Shown piece by piece: positions 6,757 through 14,516 of a stretch of DNA of 19,995 bases; positions within the stretch are counted from its first letter, which is position 1; the number at the start of each line of letters is the position of its first letter. The DNA lies in contig SKHR01000115.1 of the NCBI GenBank assembly GCA_007116865.1, positions 1 through 19,995 on the forward strand, read 5' to 3'. The position numbers and the translations under genes are program-made. The notes under the pieces are model-generated. The model saw only the letters and a program-made list of their open reading frames with translations. It did not search any database and was not told where the DNA came from. The stretch comes from Marinospirillum sp. GTDB taxonomy: Bacteria > Pseudomonadota > Gammaproteobacteria > Pseudomonadales > Halomonadaceae.

Positions 6757-7855
6757 ATGCTGGAAATCAATCCTTTCTTGGCTTCAATCAAGTCCCAAAA
6801 AGAGCGCACCGACGTTCTTAGGGGGTATCTTTAACTATCCTGAAAAGAAAGAACGCCTGGAAGAGGTGGCTCGTGAACTTGAGCAGCCTGATGTTTGGAA
6901 TGAACCCGAACGGGCTCAGGCACTCGGCAAGGAGCGTTCCCAGCTGGAAGGTGTGGTGAACACCCTCGAAGCGCTGGATCAGGGGTTAAAAGATGCGGCC
7001 GATCTGTTGGAGCTGGCAGCGGATGAGCAGGATGATGAAACCCTGCAAGCCGTCGCTGCTGACCTGGAAGCACTTGAAAAACAGCTGGAAGGTCTGGAGT
7101 TTCGGCGCATGTTTTCGGGTGAAATGGACCCGGCCAACTGCTTTTTGGATATTCAGGCGGGTTCCGGTGGCACTGAGGCTCAGGACTGGGCTGAGATGAT
7201 GCTGCGCATGTATCTGCGCTGGAGTGATCAGCACGGGTTTAAGTCGGAGCTGGTCGAAGCCTCCGCGGGTGATGTGGCCGGTATCAAGTCCGCCACCATC
7301 CGGGTTGAAGGGGATCATGCGTTTGGCTGGTTGCGGACCGAAACCGGAGTTCACCGCCTGGTGCGCAAAAGTCCGTTCGACTCAGGTGGACGTCGCCATA
7401 CCTCCTTTGCCTCGGTTTTTGTCTCGCCTGAGGTGGACGACAGCTTTGAAATCGATATCAATCCGGCGGATTTGCGCATTGATGTGTATCGTGCCTCCGG
7501 CGCTGGTGGGCAGCACGTCAACCGAACCGAGTCTGCGGTGCGCATCACCCACCTGCCCACCAATACTGTGGTGGCCTGTCAGTCCGGGCGTTCGCAGCAT
7601 CAGAACAAAGACTTTGCCATGAAGCAGCTGAAGTCGCGGCTGTATGAGCTGGAAATGCAAAAGCGCAACGCTGAAAAGCAAAAGCTCGAAGACTCCAAGG
7701 CCGATATTGGCTGGGGCAGTCAGATCCGCTCCTATGTGCTGGATGACTCGCGCATCAAAGACCTGCGCACCGGTGTTGAAACACGCAATACGCAAGCCGT
7801 CCTCGACGGTGATCTGGACAAGTTTATTCAGGCCAGCCTGAAGCAGGGGTTATAA
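6757..7855 (+). CDS. prfB: Peptide chain release factor 2 (programmed +1 frameshift; join 6757–6831, 6833–7855)
   Basis: RF2 reads UGA and UAA stop codons and triggers peptide release on the ribosome. The gene is split. Frame one from ATG 6757 encodes 25 residues (MLEINPFLASIKSQKERTDV, then LRGYL) and ends at TAA 6832–6834. Skipping T6832 continues into NYPEKKERLEE and the rest, giving 365 residues, the same length as E. coli RF2. The stop-recognition motif SPF (in RKSPFDSGGRRH, near residue 205) and the catalytic GGQ (in GAGGQHVN, near residue 250) are intact. The residue four before GGQ is Ala, as in most bacteria; E. coli K-12 has Thr. The join differs from convention because the stop at the shift site is TAA, not TGA. 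AAGG lies about ten bases before the ATG. lysS follows four bases after the stop, as in many gammaproteobacteria. Confidence 0.95.
6817..6835 (+). promoter_or_regulatory. prfB programmed +1 frameshift site with TAA stop
   Basis: The window reads CTT AGG GGG TAT CTT TAA C. It has the internal Shine-Dalgarno-like AGGGGG (6820–6825), a three-base spacer and the slippery CTT (6829–6831), arranged as in E. coli prfB. Peptidyl-tRNA-Leu can re-pair from CUU to UUU, and decoding resumes at AAC (6833–6835). The zero-frame stop is TAA (6832–6834) where E. coli and most others have TGA, so the first residue after the shift is Asn instead of Asp. Confidence 0.93.
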
Positions 7856-7858
7856 ATC

Positions 7859-9376
7859 ATGACAGACGCACAGAATTCCGGGGATGCCAGCCCGTTATTG
7901 AGCGAAGAAGACAACAAGCTGATTGCGGAGCGACGCGCCAAACTGGCTGTCCGTCGTGAGCAAGGGCAGGCGTTTCCGAACACCTATCGTCGCGATGCGC
8001 TGGCCGGTGATCTGCAACAGCAACTGGGTGAGCAGAGCAAAGAAGACCTCGAAGCGCTCAATCATTTTGCGCGGGTGACCGGGCGGATCATGCGCATGCG
8101 TGGCCCTTTCATCGTGATTCAGGATGTCAGCGGCCAGATCCAGCTTTATGTGGATAAAAAAGGCCTGGATGAGGCCCAGTTGGCCGATATCAAAACCTGG
8201 GATCTGGGGGATCTGGTCTATGCCGAAGGCGTGATCCATAAATCGGGCAAAGGGGATTTGTACGTCTATATCGCTCAAAGCCAACTGTTGACCAAAAGCC
8301 TGCGTCCATTGCCGGACAAGTTTCATGGCCTGGCCGACCAGGAAATGCGCTATCGTCAGCGTTATGTGGATCTGATCGTGAACCCGGATTCACGCGCAGT
8401 GTTTCGTACCCGCTCGCGTTTGATCAGTAGCCTGCGTCAGTTCATGGAAAACCAGGGATTCATGGAAGTGGAAACTCCCATGCTGCAAACCATTCCCGGT
8501 GGGGCCACCGCACGTCCTTTTATCACCCATCATAATGCGCTGGATCAGGACATGTACCTGCGTATCGCGCCGGAGCTGTTTCTCAAGCGCCTGGTGGTCG
8601 GTGGTTTTGAAAAGGTCTATGAAATCAATCGCAATTTCCGCAATGAAGGCCTGTCGACCCGGCACAACCCAGAATTCACCATGATCGAATTTTATTGGGC
8701 GTATGCCGACTATGAAGACTTGATGAATCTGACCGAAGCCATGCTCAAGCACCTGGCTCAGGATTGTCTGGGTCAGACCCAGGTGCCTTATCAGGGTGAG
8801 GTCTATGACTTTGGTGTGCCGTTCACCCGCTTGACCATGAAACAAGCAGTGCTCAAGTATGCATCTCATATTGAACCGCAAGCGCTTGAGTCGCGTGAAA
8901 CGGCAGAGGCCGTGGCGCGGGATCTGAAGCTTGAGGTCAAATCAAACTGGGGGCTGGGGCGTATCATCACCGAGATTTTTGAGGCGGTCGCCGAACACCA
9001 GCTACGCCAGCCCACCTTCATCACCGAATACCCGGCAGAGGTGTCGCCTTTAGCGCGGCGCAATGATGCCAACCCGGAGGTGACCGACCGGTTTGAGTTT
9101 TTCATTGGGGGTCGTGAGATCGCCAATGGCTTTTCGGAGCTGAATGATCCGGAAGATCAACGTGATCGCTTTTTGGCTCAGGTGGCAGAAAAAGAAGCGG
9201 GCGATGATGAGGCGATGTTTTACGATGCGGATTATATCCGCGCGTTGGAATATGGCTTGCCGCCGACGGCTGGTGAAGGAATCGGTATTGATCGACTGGC
9301 GATGCTGTTCACCGACAGTCCTTCGATCCGTGATGTGTTGTTATTCCCGGCCATGCGCCCCGAGGCGGAGGGTTAA
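7859..9376 (+). CDS. lysS: Lysyl-tRNA synthetase, class II
   Basis: LysRS charges tRNA-Lys with lysine in the cytoplasm. The 505-residue product matches the usual length. An N-terminal OB-fold anticodon-binding domain lies at ~65–150 (VTGRIMRMRGPFIVIQD). The catalytic domain holds class II motif 2, FRNEGLSTRHNPEFTMIEFY, and motif 3, GEGIGIDRLAMLFTDSPSIR, with the family-typical end DVLLFPAMRPE. ATG 7859 lies three bases after the prfB stop, so the pair is probably one transcript with translation passed along; the GGGG near the end of prfB may serve as ribosome site. Only 22 bases separate its TAA from the 3' end of ppx on the opposite strand, and no good terminator is visible there. Confidence 0.97.
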   Translation: MTDAQNSGDASPLLSEEDNKLIAERRAKLAVRREQGQAFPNTYRRDALAGDLQQQLGEQSKEDLEALNHFARVTGRIMRMRGPFIVIQDVSGQIQLYVDKKGLDEAQLADIKTWDLGDLVYAEGVIHKSGKGDLYVYIAQSQLLTKSLRPLPDKFHGLADQEMRYRQRYVDLIVNPDSRAVFRTRSRLISSLRQFMENQGFMEVETPMLQTIPGGATARPFITHHNALDQDMYLRIAPELFLKRLVVGGFEKVYEINRNFRNEGLSTRHNPEFTMIEFYWAYADYEDLMNLTEAMLKHLAQDCLGQTQVPYQGEVYDFGVPFTRLTMKQAVLKYASHIEPQALESRETAEAVARDLKLEVKSNWGLGRIITEIFEAVAEHQLRQPTFITEYPAEVSPLARRNDANPEVTDRFEFFIGGREIANGFSELNDPEDQRDRFLAQVAEKEAGDDEAMFYDADYIRALEYGLPPTAGEGIGIDRLAMLFTDSPSIRDVLLFPAMRPEAEG

Positions 9377-9398
9377 CACCGCCGAGGTTTGCCGGATG

Positions 9399-10910
9399 TT
9401 ATTGAAAGCGTAATGCCATGCCCGCGGCTTTCAGCCAGCGGGCTTCTTTTTCCAGATCCTCTTTTAACAATGGCTGGCTGTCCAGCCATTCCGGCTCAAA
9501 CTCCAGGGTCAGGGTTTCTTCTTTTTGGCTGTTATCCAGGTGCAGGGTAAAGCCCTCTACCTCAGTTTCCGGGCGGCTATGGTGCAAGACCACGCTTAAA
9601 CGCAGCAGGCGTGCCAGGCGTTTGAGTTTGAGCTGATCTTCCGCACTGAAGCTATCAAACTCCAGGCCAGGAAACTTACGTCGATGAGCGCGAATCAGCA
9701 CGGCCAACATGCGCTGTTGCAGGCGGGTGAAACCAGCCAGGTCGGCGTGCTGGATCAGGTAAGCGCCGTGTTTATGATACTGGGTGTGGGCCACAGTCAG
9801 ACCGATCTCATGGAGTTGTGCTGCCCAGCTGAGTTTGTTGAACCAGCGCTCATGGCTTAACCCCCAGATGTCCGCCACCTGTTCCAGTGCTTTGAGCGCG
9901 CAACGGGTGACCAGTTGACTCTGTAACAGATCCACCTGATATCTTTCCTGCAGTGAGCGAACCGTGCGGTCGCGAATGTCTTCCTGAGTACCAATGCCCG
10001 CCAGTTCGTACAGTACCCCTTCACGCAAAGCGCCTTCGGCATAGTGCAGCTCACTGATCTGTAGCGATTCCATAAAGGCAGAGGCAATCGCCAGGCCGGC
10101 CGGCATGACCCTGGCACGATCGGCGCGCATGCCAAACGCCGTCCAGTGGTTGGCTGAGCCAGCTTTGATCAGTTCCTTTTCCAGCCGATGCAGGCCTTTG
10201 GGGGTGATCGTTGCCAGCTCTCCCTGGCCTAATACCAGCGCCAGATTTTTCAAAGTGCCCGAGCTGCCCTGGGCCAGGGTCCAGCCACGTCCAAGAAAAT
10301 GTTTGCGGATGGGCAAAAGCTCACTTAAAGCCGCCAGGCGTGCCTGTTGAAAGGCCTTTTCGGTTACCTGGCCATCTGGAAAAAAGCTTTGGGTGTAACT
10401 GACGCAACCCATGTGCAGACTTTCCAAGAGTTGCGGTTCGAGGTTTTCACCGATGATGAACTCCGTACTGCCGCCACCGATGTCTATGACCAGGCGGCGG
10501 CCTTCATGGCGGGCAGAGGTTTGCACAACACCACTGTAGATCAGACGCGCTTCTTCACGACCGGCGATGATTTCGACTGGTACACCCAAAAGGGCGGCAG
10601 CCCGGCGAGTGAACTCATCGCTGTTATGCGCGGCACGTAGCGCATTGGTCCCGACCACGCGAATTTGTGATTCAGGCAGCCCCTCAAGATAGGGAGCCAT
10701 GCGCTCCAGACAGGCCAGTCCTCGTTGTTGGGCTTCCTCGCTGAGCCAGTGATTGTCATCTAACCCGGCCGCTAATTGAACCTTCTCGCCCAGGCGTTTG
10801 ATCAGGCTGATTTCGCCTTTGACGATGCGGGCCAGAATCAGGTGAAAGCTGTTCGATCCTAAGTCCAGGGCGGCTAGGGGTGTGCCGTCGGGCAAGGGTT
10901 TGATTGACAT
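9399..10910 (-). CDS. ppx: Exopolyphosphatase (Ppx/GppA family)
   Basis: Ppx removes terminal phosphates from inorganic polyphosphate; the related GppA acts on pppGpp. The sugar-kinase/HSP70-like fold motifs are present: ALDLGSNSFHLIL at residues ~15–27, VVGTNALRAA, AGREEARLIYSGV and VIDIGGGSTEFI. A C-terminal HD-type helical domain includes the stretch LHEIGLTVAHTQYHKHGAYL. The 502-residue size fits full-length Ppx (E. coli 513), not the shorter one-domain forms. I chose ATG 10910 because it aligns with the Ppx N-terminus; an upstream in-frame start at 10967 adds 19 residues lacking family resemblance. ppk is not adjacent. The gene diverges from trxA, as in Pseudomonas. The GppA alternative cannot be fully excluded from sequence. 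Confidence 0.92.
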   Translation of the reverse strand: MSIKPLPDGTPLAALDLGSNSFHLILARIVKGEISLIKRLGEKVQLAAGLDDNHWLSEEAQQRGLACLERMAPYLEGLPESQIRVVGTNALRAAHNSDEFTRRAAALLGVPVEIIAGREEARLIYSGVVQTSARHEGRRLVIDIGGGSTEFIIGENLEPQLLESLHMGCVSYTQSFFPDGQVTEKAFQQARLAALSELLPIRKHFLGRGWTLAQGSSGTLKNLALVLGQGELATITPKGLHRLEKELIKAGSANHWTAFGMRADRARVMPAGLAIASAFMESLQISELHYAEGALREGVLYELAGIGTQEDIRDRTVRSLQERYQVDLLQSQLVTRCALKALEQVADIWGLSHERWFNKLSWAAQLHEIGLTVAHTQYHKHGAYLIQHADLAGFTRLQQRMLAVLIRAHRRKFPGLEFDSFSAEDQLKLKRLARLLRLSVVLHHSRPETEVEGFTLHLDNSQKEETLTLEFEPEWLDSQPLLKEDLEKEARWLKAAGMALRFQ

Positions 10911-10981
10911 CGGGTTGTCCCGCTTGTTGAGGTTCAAAGACAAGGCAAACTGGTGCAACAATACCACTAATTGGGGGTGAG

Positions 10982-10987
10982 ATTATA
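10982..10987 (-). promoter_or_regulatory. -10 element of the ppx promoter
   Basis: On the minus strand this is a perfect TATAAT, about 70 bases upstream of the ppx ATG. The -35 at 17 bases (CGATGA, 11005–11010) is poor, so an activator may be needed. It lies back to back with the trxA promoter. Confidence 0.45.
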
Positions 10988-10998
10988 TTTTAGTGGGG

Positions 10999-11027
10999 TT
11001 CAGCTCATCGGTACACAGTGCTATGAT
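10999..11027 (+). promoter_or_regulatory. Extended -10 promoter of trxA
   Basis: TATGAT (11022–11027) is preceded by TGC, making an extended -10. TTCAGC (10999–11004) lies 17 bases upstream as a weak -35. Transcription would start near 11034, leaving a leader of about 38 bases. Confidence 0.6.
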
Positions 11028-11071
11028 GCTATCACTGGATTTTCCCCTTTATCCTCTCAGGAGTATTCTGA

Positions 11072-11398
11072 ATGAGTTCCAACATCGTGAATATCAGCGA
11101 TGCGACTTTCGAAGAAGAAGTCATCAATTCTGATCTGCCAGTACTGGTTGACTACTGGGCAGAATGGTGTGGTCCCTGCAAAATGATCGCTCCCATTCTT
11201 GACGAACTGGCGAATGACTATGAAGGCCGTGTTAAAATCTGCAAGGTGAATATTGACGAAAACGCTGAGTTGCCTGCACGTTTTGGTATTCGCGGCATTC
11301 CAACCCTGATGTTGTTTAAGAACGGCAATAGCGAAGCCACCAAAGTAGGAGCGGCTTCCAAAGCGCAATTGGTTGAGTTTCTTGACGCCAACCTGTGA
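11072..11398 (+). CDS. trxA: Thioredoxin 1
   Basis: Thioredoxin is the cytoplasmic disulfide reductant for ribonucleotide reductase, PAPS reductase and other enzymes, and is recycled by thioredoxin reductase. The 108-residue product is the standard length. The active site WCGPCK has cysteines at residues 33 and 36, after VLVDYWAE. The cis-proline loop GIRGIPT has Pro77, and the buried Asp lies in VDYW. ATG 11072 is preceded by CAGGAG (11058–11063). trxA lies upstream of rho, as in Pseudomonas and E. coli, separated here by a 284-base leader region. The divergent neighbour is ppx. Confidence 0.97.
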   Translation: MSSNIVNISDATFEEEVINSDLPVLVDYWAEWCGPCKMIAPILDELANDYEGRVKICKVNIDENAELPARFGIRGIPTLMLFKNGNSEATKVGAASKAQLVEFLDANL

Positions 11399-11406
11399 GT
11401 TTTTGA

Positions 11407-11437
11407 GGATGACAAAAGTGTCATTCTTTTGTCATCC
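11407..11437 (+). promoter_or_regulatory. Inverted and direct repeat element between trxA and rho (hairpin or Pho-box-like)
   Basis: GGATGACAAAA (11407–11417) and TTTTGTCATCC (11427–11437) form a perfect 11-base inverted repeat with a nine-base loop. A competing hairpin pairs GGATGACA (11407–11414) with TGTCATTC (11419–11426) and is followed by TTTT, like a small intrinsic terminator for trxA. The right half also reads as two direct repeats, GTGTCAT and TTGTCAT (11418–11424 and 11429–11435), with an 11-base period, the layout of a PhoB box. The function is not decided by sequence. Confidence 0.5.
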
Positions 11438-11682
11438 GTCAGGCAATATTCAGCCGGAAAGGCTTGCATGCTAAACCGGTCTGAGGCAAGATAGCTCTGC
11501 CGTAGATATCTGGCATTCGATACTTTCTTGAGCTGTCCGTGTTGTTGGGCGGCTCAAACTAAACTCCGGCCTTCCTAGAAATCCACAGCTCCAACTGCGC
11601 TGCCTGGTTGCACGAACTGAGCCCGGAATTCACTCCGCATAACGGAAACCACCTCTGGTAATACCTTCAATAACAGACACTC
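11438..11682 (+). promoter_or_regulatory. rho leader region with C-rich, G-poor segment
   Basis: This 245-base stretch before rho holds no sizeable gene. Its last 122 bases (11561–11682) contain about 42 C and 21 G, the bubble expected of a Rho utilisation site. E. coli rho has a leader of similar length at which Rho terminates its own transcription, so autogenous attenuation is a reasonable inference. An 8-codon ORF, MLNRSEAR (11468–11494), has GGAAAGG five bases before its ATG. The promoter is not clear; AATATT (11445–11450) is a possible -10. Confidence 0.5.
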
Positions 11683-12942
11683 ATGAATCTGACCGAACTT
11701 AAGCAGAAATCTGTCCCCGAATTAATGGAAATCGCGAATGAAATGGGCATTGAAAATGTCGCTCGTTCGCGCAAACAAGACATCATCTTCGCCGTTCTCA
11801 AGCGCCATGCAAAAAGTGGAGAGGATATTTACGGCGATGGCGTTCTGGAAATCCTGCAAGATGGATTTGGCTTTTTACGCTCTGCGGACTCTTCGTATTT
11901 AGCGGGTCCAGATGATATTTATGTTTCTCCCAGCCAGATTCGTCGTTTTAATTTACGCAAAGGCGATACGATTTCCGGCAAAATTCGCCCACCCAAAGAT
12001 GGTGAGCGTTACTTCGCTTTACTGAAAGTTGATTCAATCAACTTTGATCGTCCTGAAAATGCCAAGCACAAGATACTGTTTGAAAACCTGACGCCTTTGT
12101 TTCCGGATCAGCGTCTGGTGATGGAAATTGGCAATGGCTCCAGCGAAGACCTGACGGCACGGATCATTGATCTGGTTTCTCCGATCGGTAAAGGCCAGCG
12201 TGGTTTGATTGTTTCGCCCCCTAAAGCGGGTAAAACCTTGATGCTGCAGAATGTAGCCAACTCGATCAAACGCAATAACCCTGAGTGTCATCTGATCGTT
12301 CTGTTGATTGATGAACGCCCTGAAGAAGTGACCGAGATGCAGCGTACGGTTCGTGGTGAGGTGGTTGCCTCAACCTTTGACGAACCCCCGGCCCGTCACG
12401 TTCAGGTCGCGGAAATGGTCATCGAAAAAGCTAAACGTCTGGTAGAGCACAAGCTGGATGTGGTGATCCTGCTCGACTCCATCACCCGCCTGGCGCGTGC
12501 CTATAACACCGTAGTGCCCAGCTCTGGCAAGGTACTGACCGGTGGGGTTGATGCCCATGCTTTGGAAAAACCCAAGCGCTTTTTTGGGGCCGCACGGAAT
12601 ATCGAAGAAGGTGGTAGCCTGACTATCATGGCGACGGCTCTGGTCGATACCGGCTCAAAAATGGACGAGGTCATCTACGAAGAATTCAAGGGAACCGGCA
12701 ATATGGAAGTCCACCTGGATCGTAAGGTGGCTGAGCGCCGGATTTACCCCGCGATCAACATTCGTCGCTCTGGCACCCGCCGTGAAGACCTGCTGGCAAC
12801 CGAGGAAGAGCTACAGCGTATGTGGATTCTGCGCAAGCTGCTGAACCCGATGGAGGATGTGGCAGCCACGGAATTCCTGATTGAGCGCCTGAAGGACACC
12901 AAAACCAATATGGAGTTCTTCGAGGCCATGAAGCGCAAATAA
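11683..12942 (+). CDS. rho: Transcription termination factor Rho
   Basis: Rho is a hexameric RNA-dependent ATPase that loads on C-rich nascent RNA and terminates transcription. The 419-residue length equals E. coli Rho. The N-terminal helical part (MNLTELKQKSVPELMEIA) leads to the RNA-binding cold-shock-like domain with GFGFLR at 61–66. The ATPase domain has Walker A PPKAGKT (179–185), Walker B VILLDSITRLARAYN, the Q-loop in GKVLTGGVDAHALEKPKRFF, and the R-loop in VDTGSKMDEVIYEEFKGTGN. ATG 11683 has no strong ribosome site, which agrees with a gene whose expression is held down. It is preceded by a long C-rich leader and followed by an intrinsic terminator that separates it from ubiD. Confidence 0.98.
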   Translation: MNLTELKQKSVPELMEIANEMGIENVARSRKQDIIFAVLKRHAKSGEDIYGDGVLEILQDGFGFLRSADSSYLAGPDDIYVSPSQIRRFNLRKGDTISGKIRPPKDGERYFALLKVDSINFDRPENAKHKILFENLTPLFPDQRLVMEIGNGSSEDLTARIIDLVSPIGKGQRGLIVSPPKAGKTLMLQNVANSIKRNNPECHLIVLLIDERPEEVTEMQRTVRGEVVASTFDEPPARHVQVAEMVIEKAKRLVEHKLDVVILLDSITRLARAYNTVVPSSGKVLTGGVDAHALEKPKRFFGAARNIEEGGSLTIMATALVDTGSKMDEVIYEEFKGTGNMEVHLDRKVAERRIYPAINIRRSGTRREDLLATEEELQRMWILRKLLNPMEDVAATEFLIERLKDTKTNMEFFEAMKRK

Positions 12943-12975
12943 GGTGTGATCAACGCGCATCGCTGCATGACCCGC

Positions 12976-13000
12976 AAGGCAAGCCAATGGCTTGCCTTTT
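12976..13000 (+). terminator. Intrinsic terminator after rho
   Basis: AAGGCAAGCC (12976–12985) and GGCTTGCCTT (12989–12998) form a perfect ten-base stem with a three-base AAT loop, running into TTTT (12997–13000). It lies 33 bases after the rho stop and 25 bases before the ubiD start. The T-tract is short, so some read-through into ubiD is possible. Confidence 0.75.
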
Positions 13001-13025
13001 GCACACAAAGAGGCCTGAAATCCAG

Positions 13026-14516
13026 ATGATTTATAAGGACTTGCGTGATTTTATTGGTCAACTGGAAAGCCGTGGATTGCTGCGGCGTGTGACCCAGGAA
13101 ATTGACCCCCACCTTGAAATGACCGAAATTGCTGACCGCACTTTGCGAGCCGGTGGACCAGCGATTTTGTTTGAAAACCCCAAGGGCCATGACATGCCGG
13201 TGTTGGCCAACCTTTTTGGCACCCCCGAGCGTGTTGCGCTGGGCATGGGGGCTGAGTCAACTGATGCCCTGCGAGAAATCGGTCAGCTGCTGGCTTATTT
13301 AAAAGAACCGGATCCCCCCAAGGGATTGAAGGATGCCTGGGAAAAACTGCCACTGCTAAAAAAAGTGCTGAGCATGGGGCCCAAGGTGTTAGCGTCTGCA
13401 CCCTGTCAGGAAGTTGTGCAGGAAGGCGATGCGGTGGATTTGACTCGCCTGCCGATCATGCATTGTTGGCCCGGTGACGTGGCGCCACTGGTTACCTGGC
13501 CGCTGGTCATCACCCAGAGCCACCGCAAGGGCCGAGAAAATTTAGGCATTTATCGTCAGCAGCTGCTGGGTAAAAACAAACTGATCATGCGCTGGCTGGC
13601 ACATCGTGGCGGGGCTTTGGACTATCAAAAGTTCTGTCGTGATAACCCTGGTCAGCCTTTTCCCGTCTGTGTGGCCTTGGGCGCTGATCCAGCGACGATT
13701 CTGGGCGCAGTCACACCCGTGCCGGATACCCTGTCAGAATATGCCTTTGCCGGCTTGCTGCGGGGTAAAAAAACCGAGCTGGTCAAAGCCCTTGGTGTGG
13801 ATCTGCGGGTGCCTGCCTCGGCAGAAATCATTCTGGAAGGCCATATTTATCCAGGCGAAACCGCACCTGAAGGGCCTTTTGGAGACCACACCGGTTATTA
13901 CAACGAGGTGGATCACTTTCCAGTGTTCACTGTTGAGCGCATGACCTCCCGCCGGGATGCGATTTATCACTCGACCTATACCGGACGTCCACCGGATGAA
14001 CCAGCGGTATTAGGCGTGGCGCTGAATGAGGTGTTTGTGCCGATCCTGCAAAAGCAGTTTCCTGAAATCACGGACTTTTATTTGCCGCCCGAAGGCTGTT
14101 CCTACCGCATGGCAGTGGTGACCATCAAAAAACAATATCCGGGTCATGCCAAGCGGGTAATGCTGGGGGTATGGAGCTTTTTACGCCAATTCATGTACAC
14201 CAAATTTGTAGTGGTGGTTGATGATGATATCAATGCCCGTGATTGGAAGGATGTGATCTGGGCGATCACCACGCGTATGGACCCTGCGCGGGATACGGTG
14301 ATGATTGAAAACACCCCGATCGATTATTTGGATTTTGCCTCGCCGGTTTCTGGTCTGGGCTCCAAAATGGGTCTGGATGCAACCAATAAGTGGCCGGGGG
14401 AAACTGCTCGTGAATGGGGGCAGGCGATTCGTATGAGTGATGAAGTCAAACAGCGAGTTGATCAGATCTGGGGCCAACTCGATTTGGAGCCGGGGGGTAA
14501 ATCATGCAACCCCTGA
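13026..14516 (+). CDS. ubiD: 3-octaprenyl-4-hydroxybenzoate carboxy-lyase
   Basis: UbiD decarboxylates the polyprenylated 4-hydroxybenzoate intermediate of ubiquinone synthesis, using prenylated FMN made by UbiX. The 496-residue product matches E. coli UbiD (497) almost throughout: HLEMTEIADRTLRAGGPAIL, the cofactor-binding ENLGIYRQQLLGKNKLIMRW, the acidic GETAPEGPFGDHTGYYNEVD, and the C-terminal SPVSGLGSKMGLDATNKWPG. ATG 13026 aligns with the family start; a longer in-frame start at 12987 lies inside the rho terminator hairpin and was rejected. The gene overlaps the following flavin reductase gene by 13 bases. The ubiD–fre adjacency is also found in E. coli, where Fre can supply reduced flavin. 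Confidence 0.97.
   Translation: MIYKDLRDFIGQLESRGLLRRVTQEIDPHLEMTEIADRTLRAGGPAILFENPKGHDMPVLANLFGTPERVALGMGAESTDALREIGQLLAYLKEPDPPKGLKDAWEKLPLLKKVLSMGPKVLASAPCQEVVQEGDAVDLTRLPIMHCWPGDVAPLVTWPLVITQSHRKGRENLGIYRQQLLGKNKLIMRWLAHRGGALDYQKFCRDNPGQPFPVCVALGADPATILGAVTPVPDTLSEYAFAGLLRGKKTELVKALGVDLRVPASAEIILEGHIYPGETAPEGPFGDHTGYYNEVDHFPVFTVERMTSRRDAIYHSTYTGRPPDEPAVLGVALNEVFVPILQKQFPEITDFYLPPEGCSYRMAVVTIKKQYPGHAKRVMLGVWSFLRQFMYTKFVVVVDDDINARDWKDVIWAITTRMDPARDTVMIENTPIDYLDFASPVSGLGSKMGLDATNKWPGETAREWGQAIRMSDEVKQRVDQIWGQLDLEPGGKSCNP

Noticed and set aside
6757..6865. prfB as a frameshifted pseudogene, or starting at GTG 6866
   Set aside because: The 25-codon first segment, the AGGGGG–CTT shift signal and the restored reading frame give a protein of normal RF2 length, so this is programmed frameshifting, not decay.
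9364..9383. GGCGG/CCGCC hairpin at the lysS–ppx junction as a terminator
   Set aside because: A five-base stem without a T-run on either strand, partly within lysS codons; probably chance in GC-rich sequence.
10911..10967. Upstream start for ppx, adding 19 residues
   Set aside because: The extension resembles nothing in the family, while ATG 10910 aligns with known Ppx starts.
12987..13025. Upstream start for ubiD, adding 13 residues
   Set aside because: The extra codons lie in the rho terminator hairpin and do not resemble UbiD N-termini; ATG 13026 aligns with the family.
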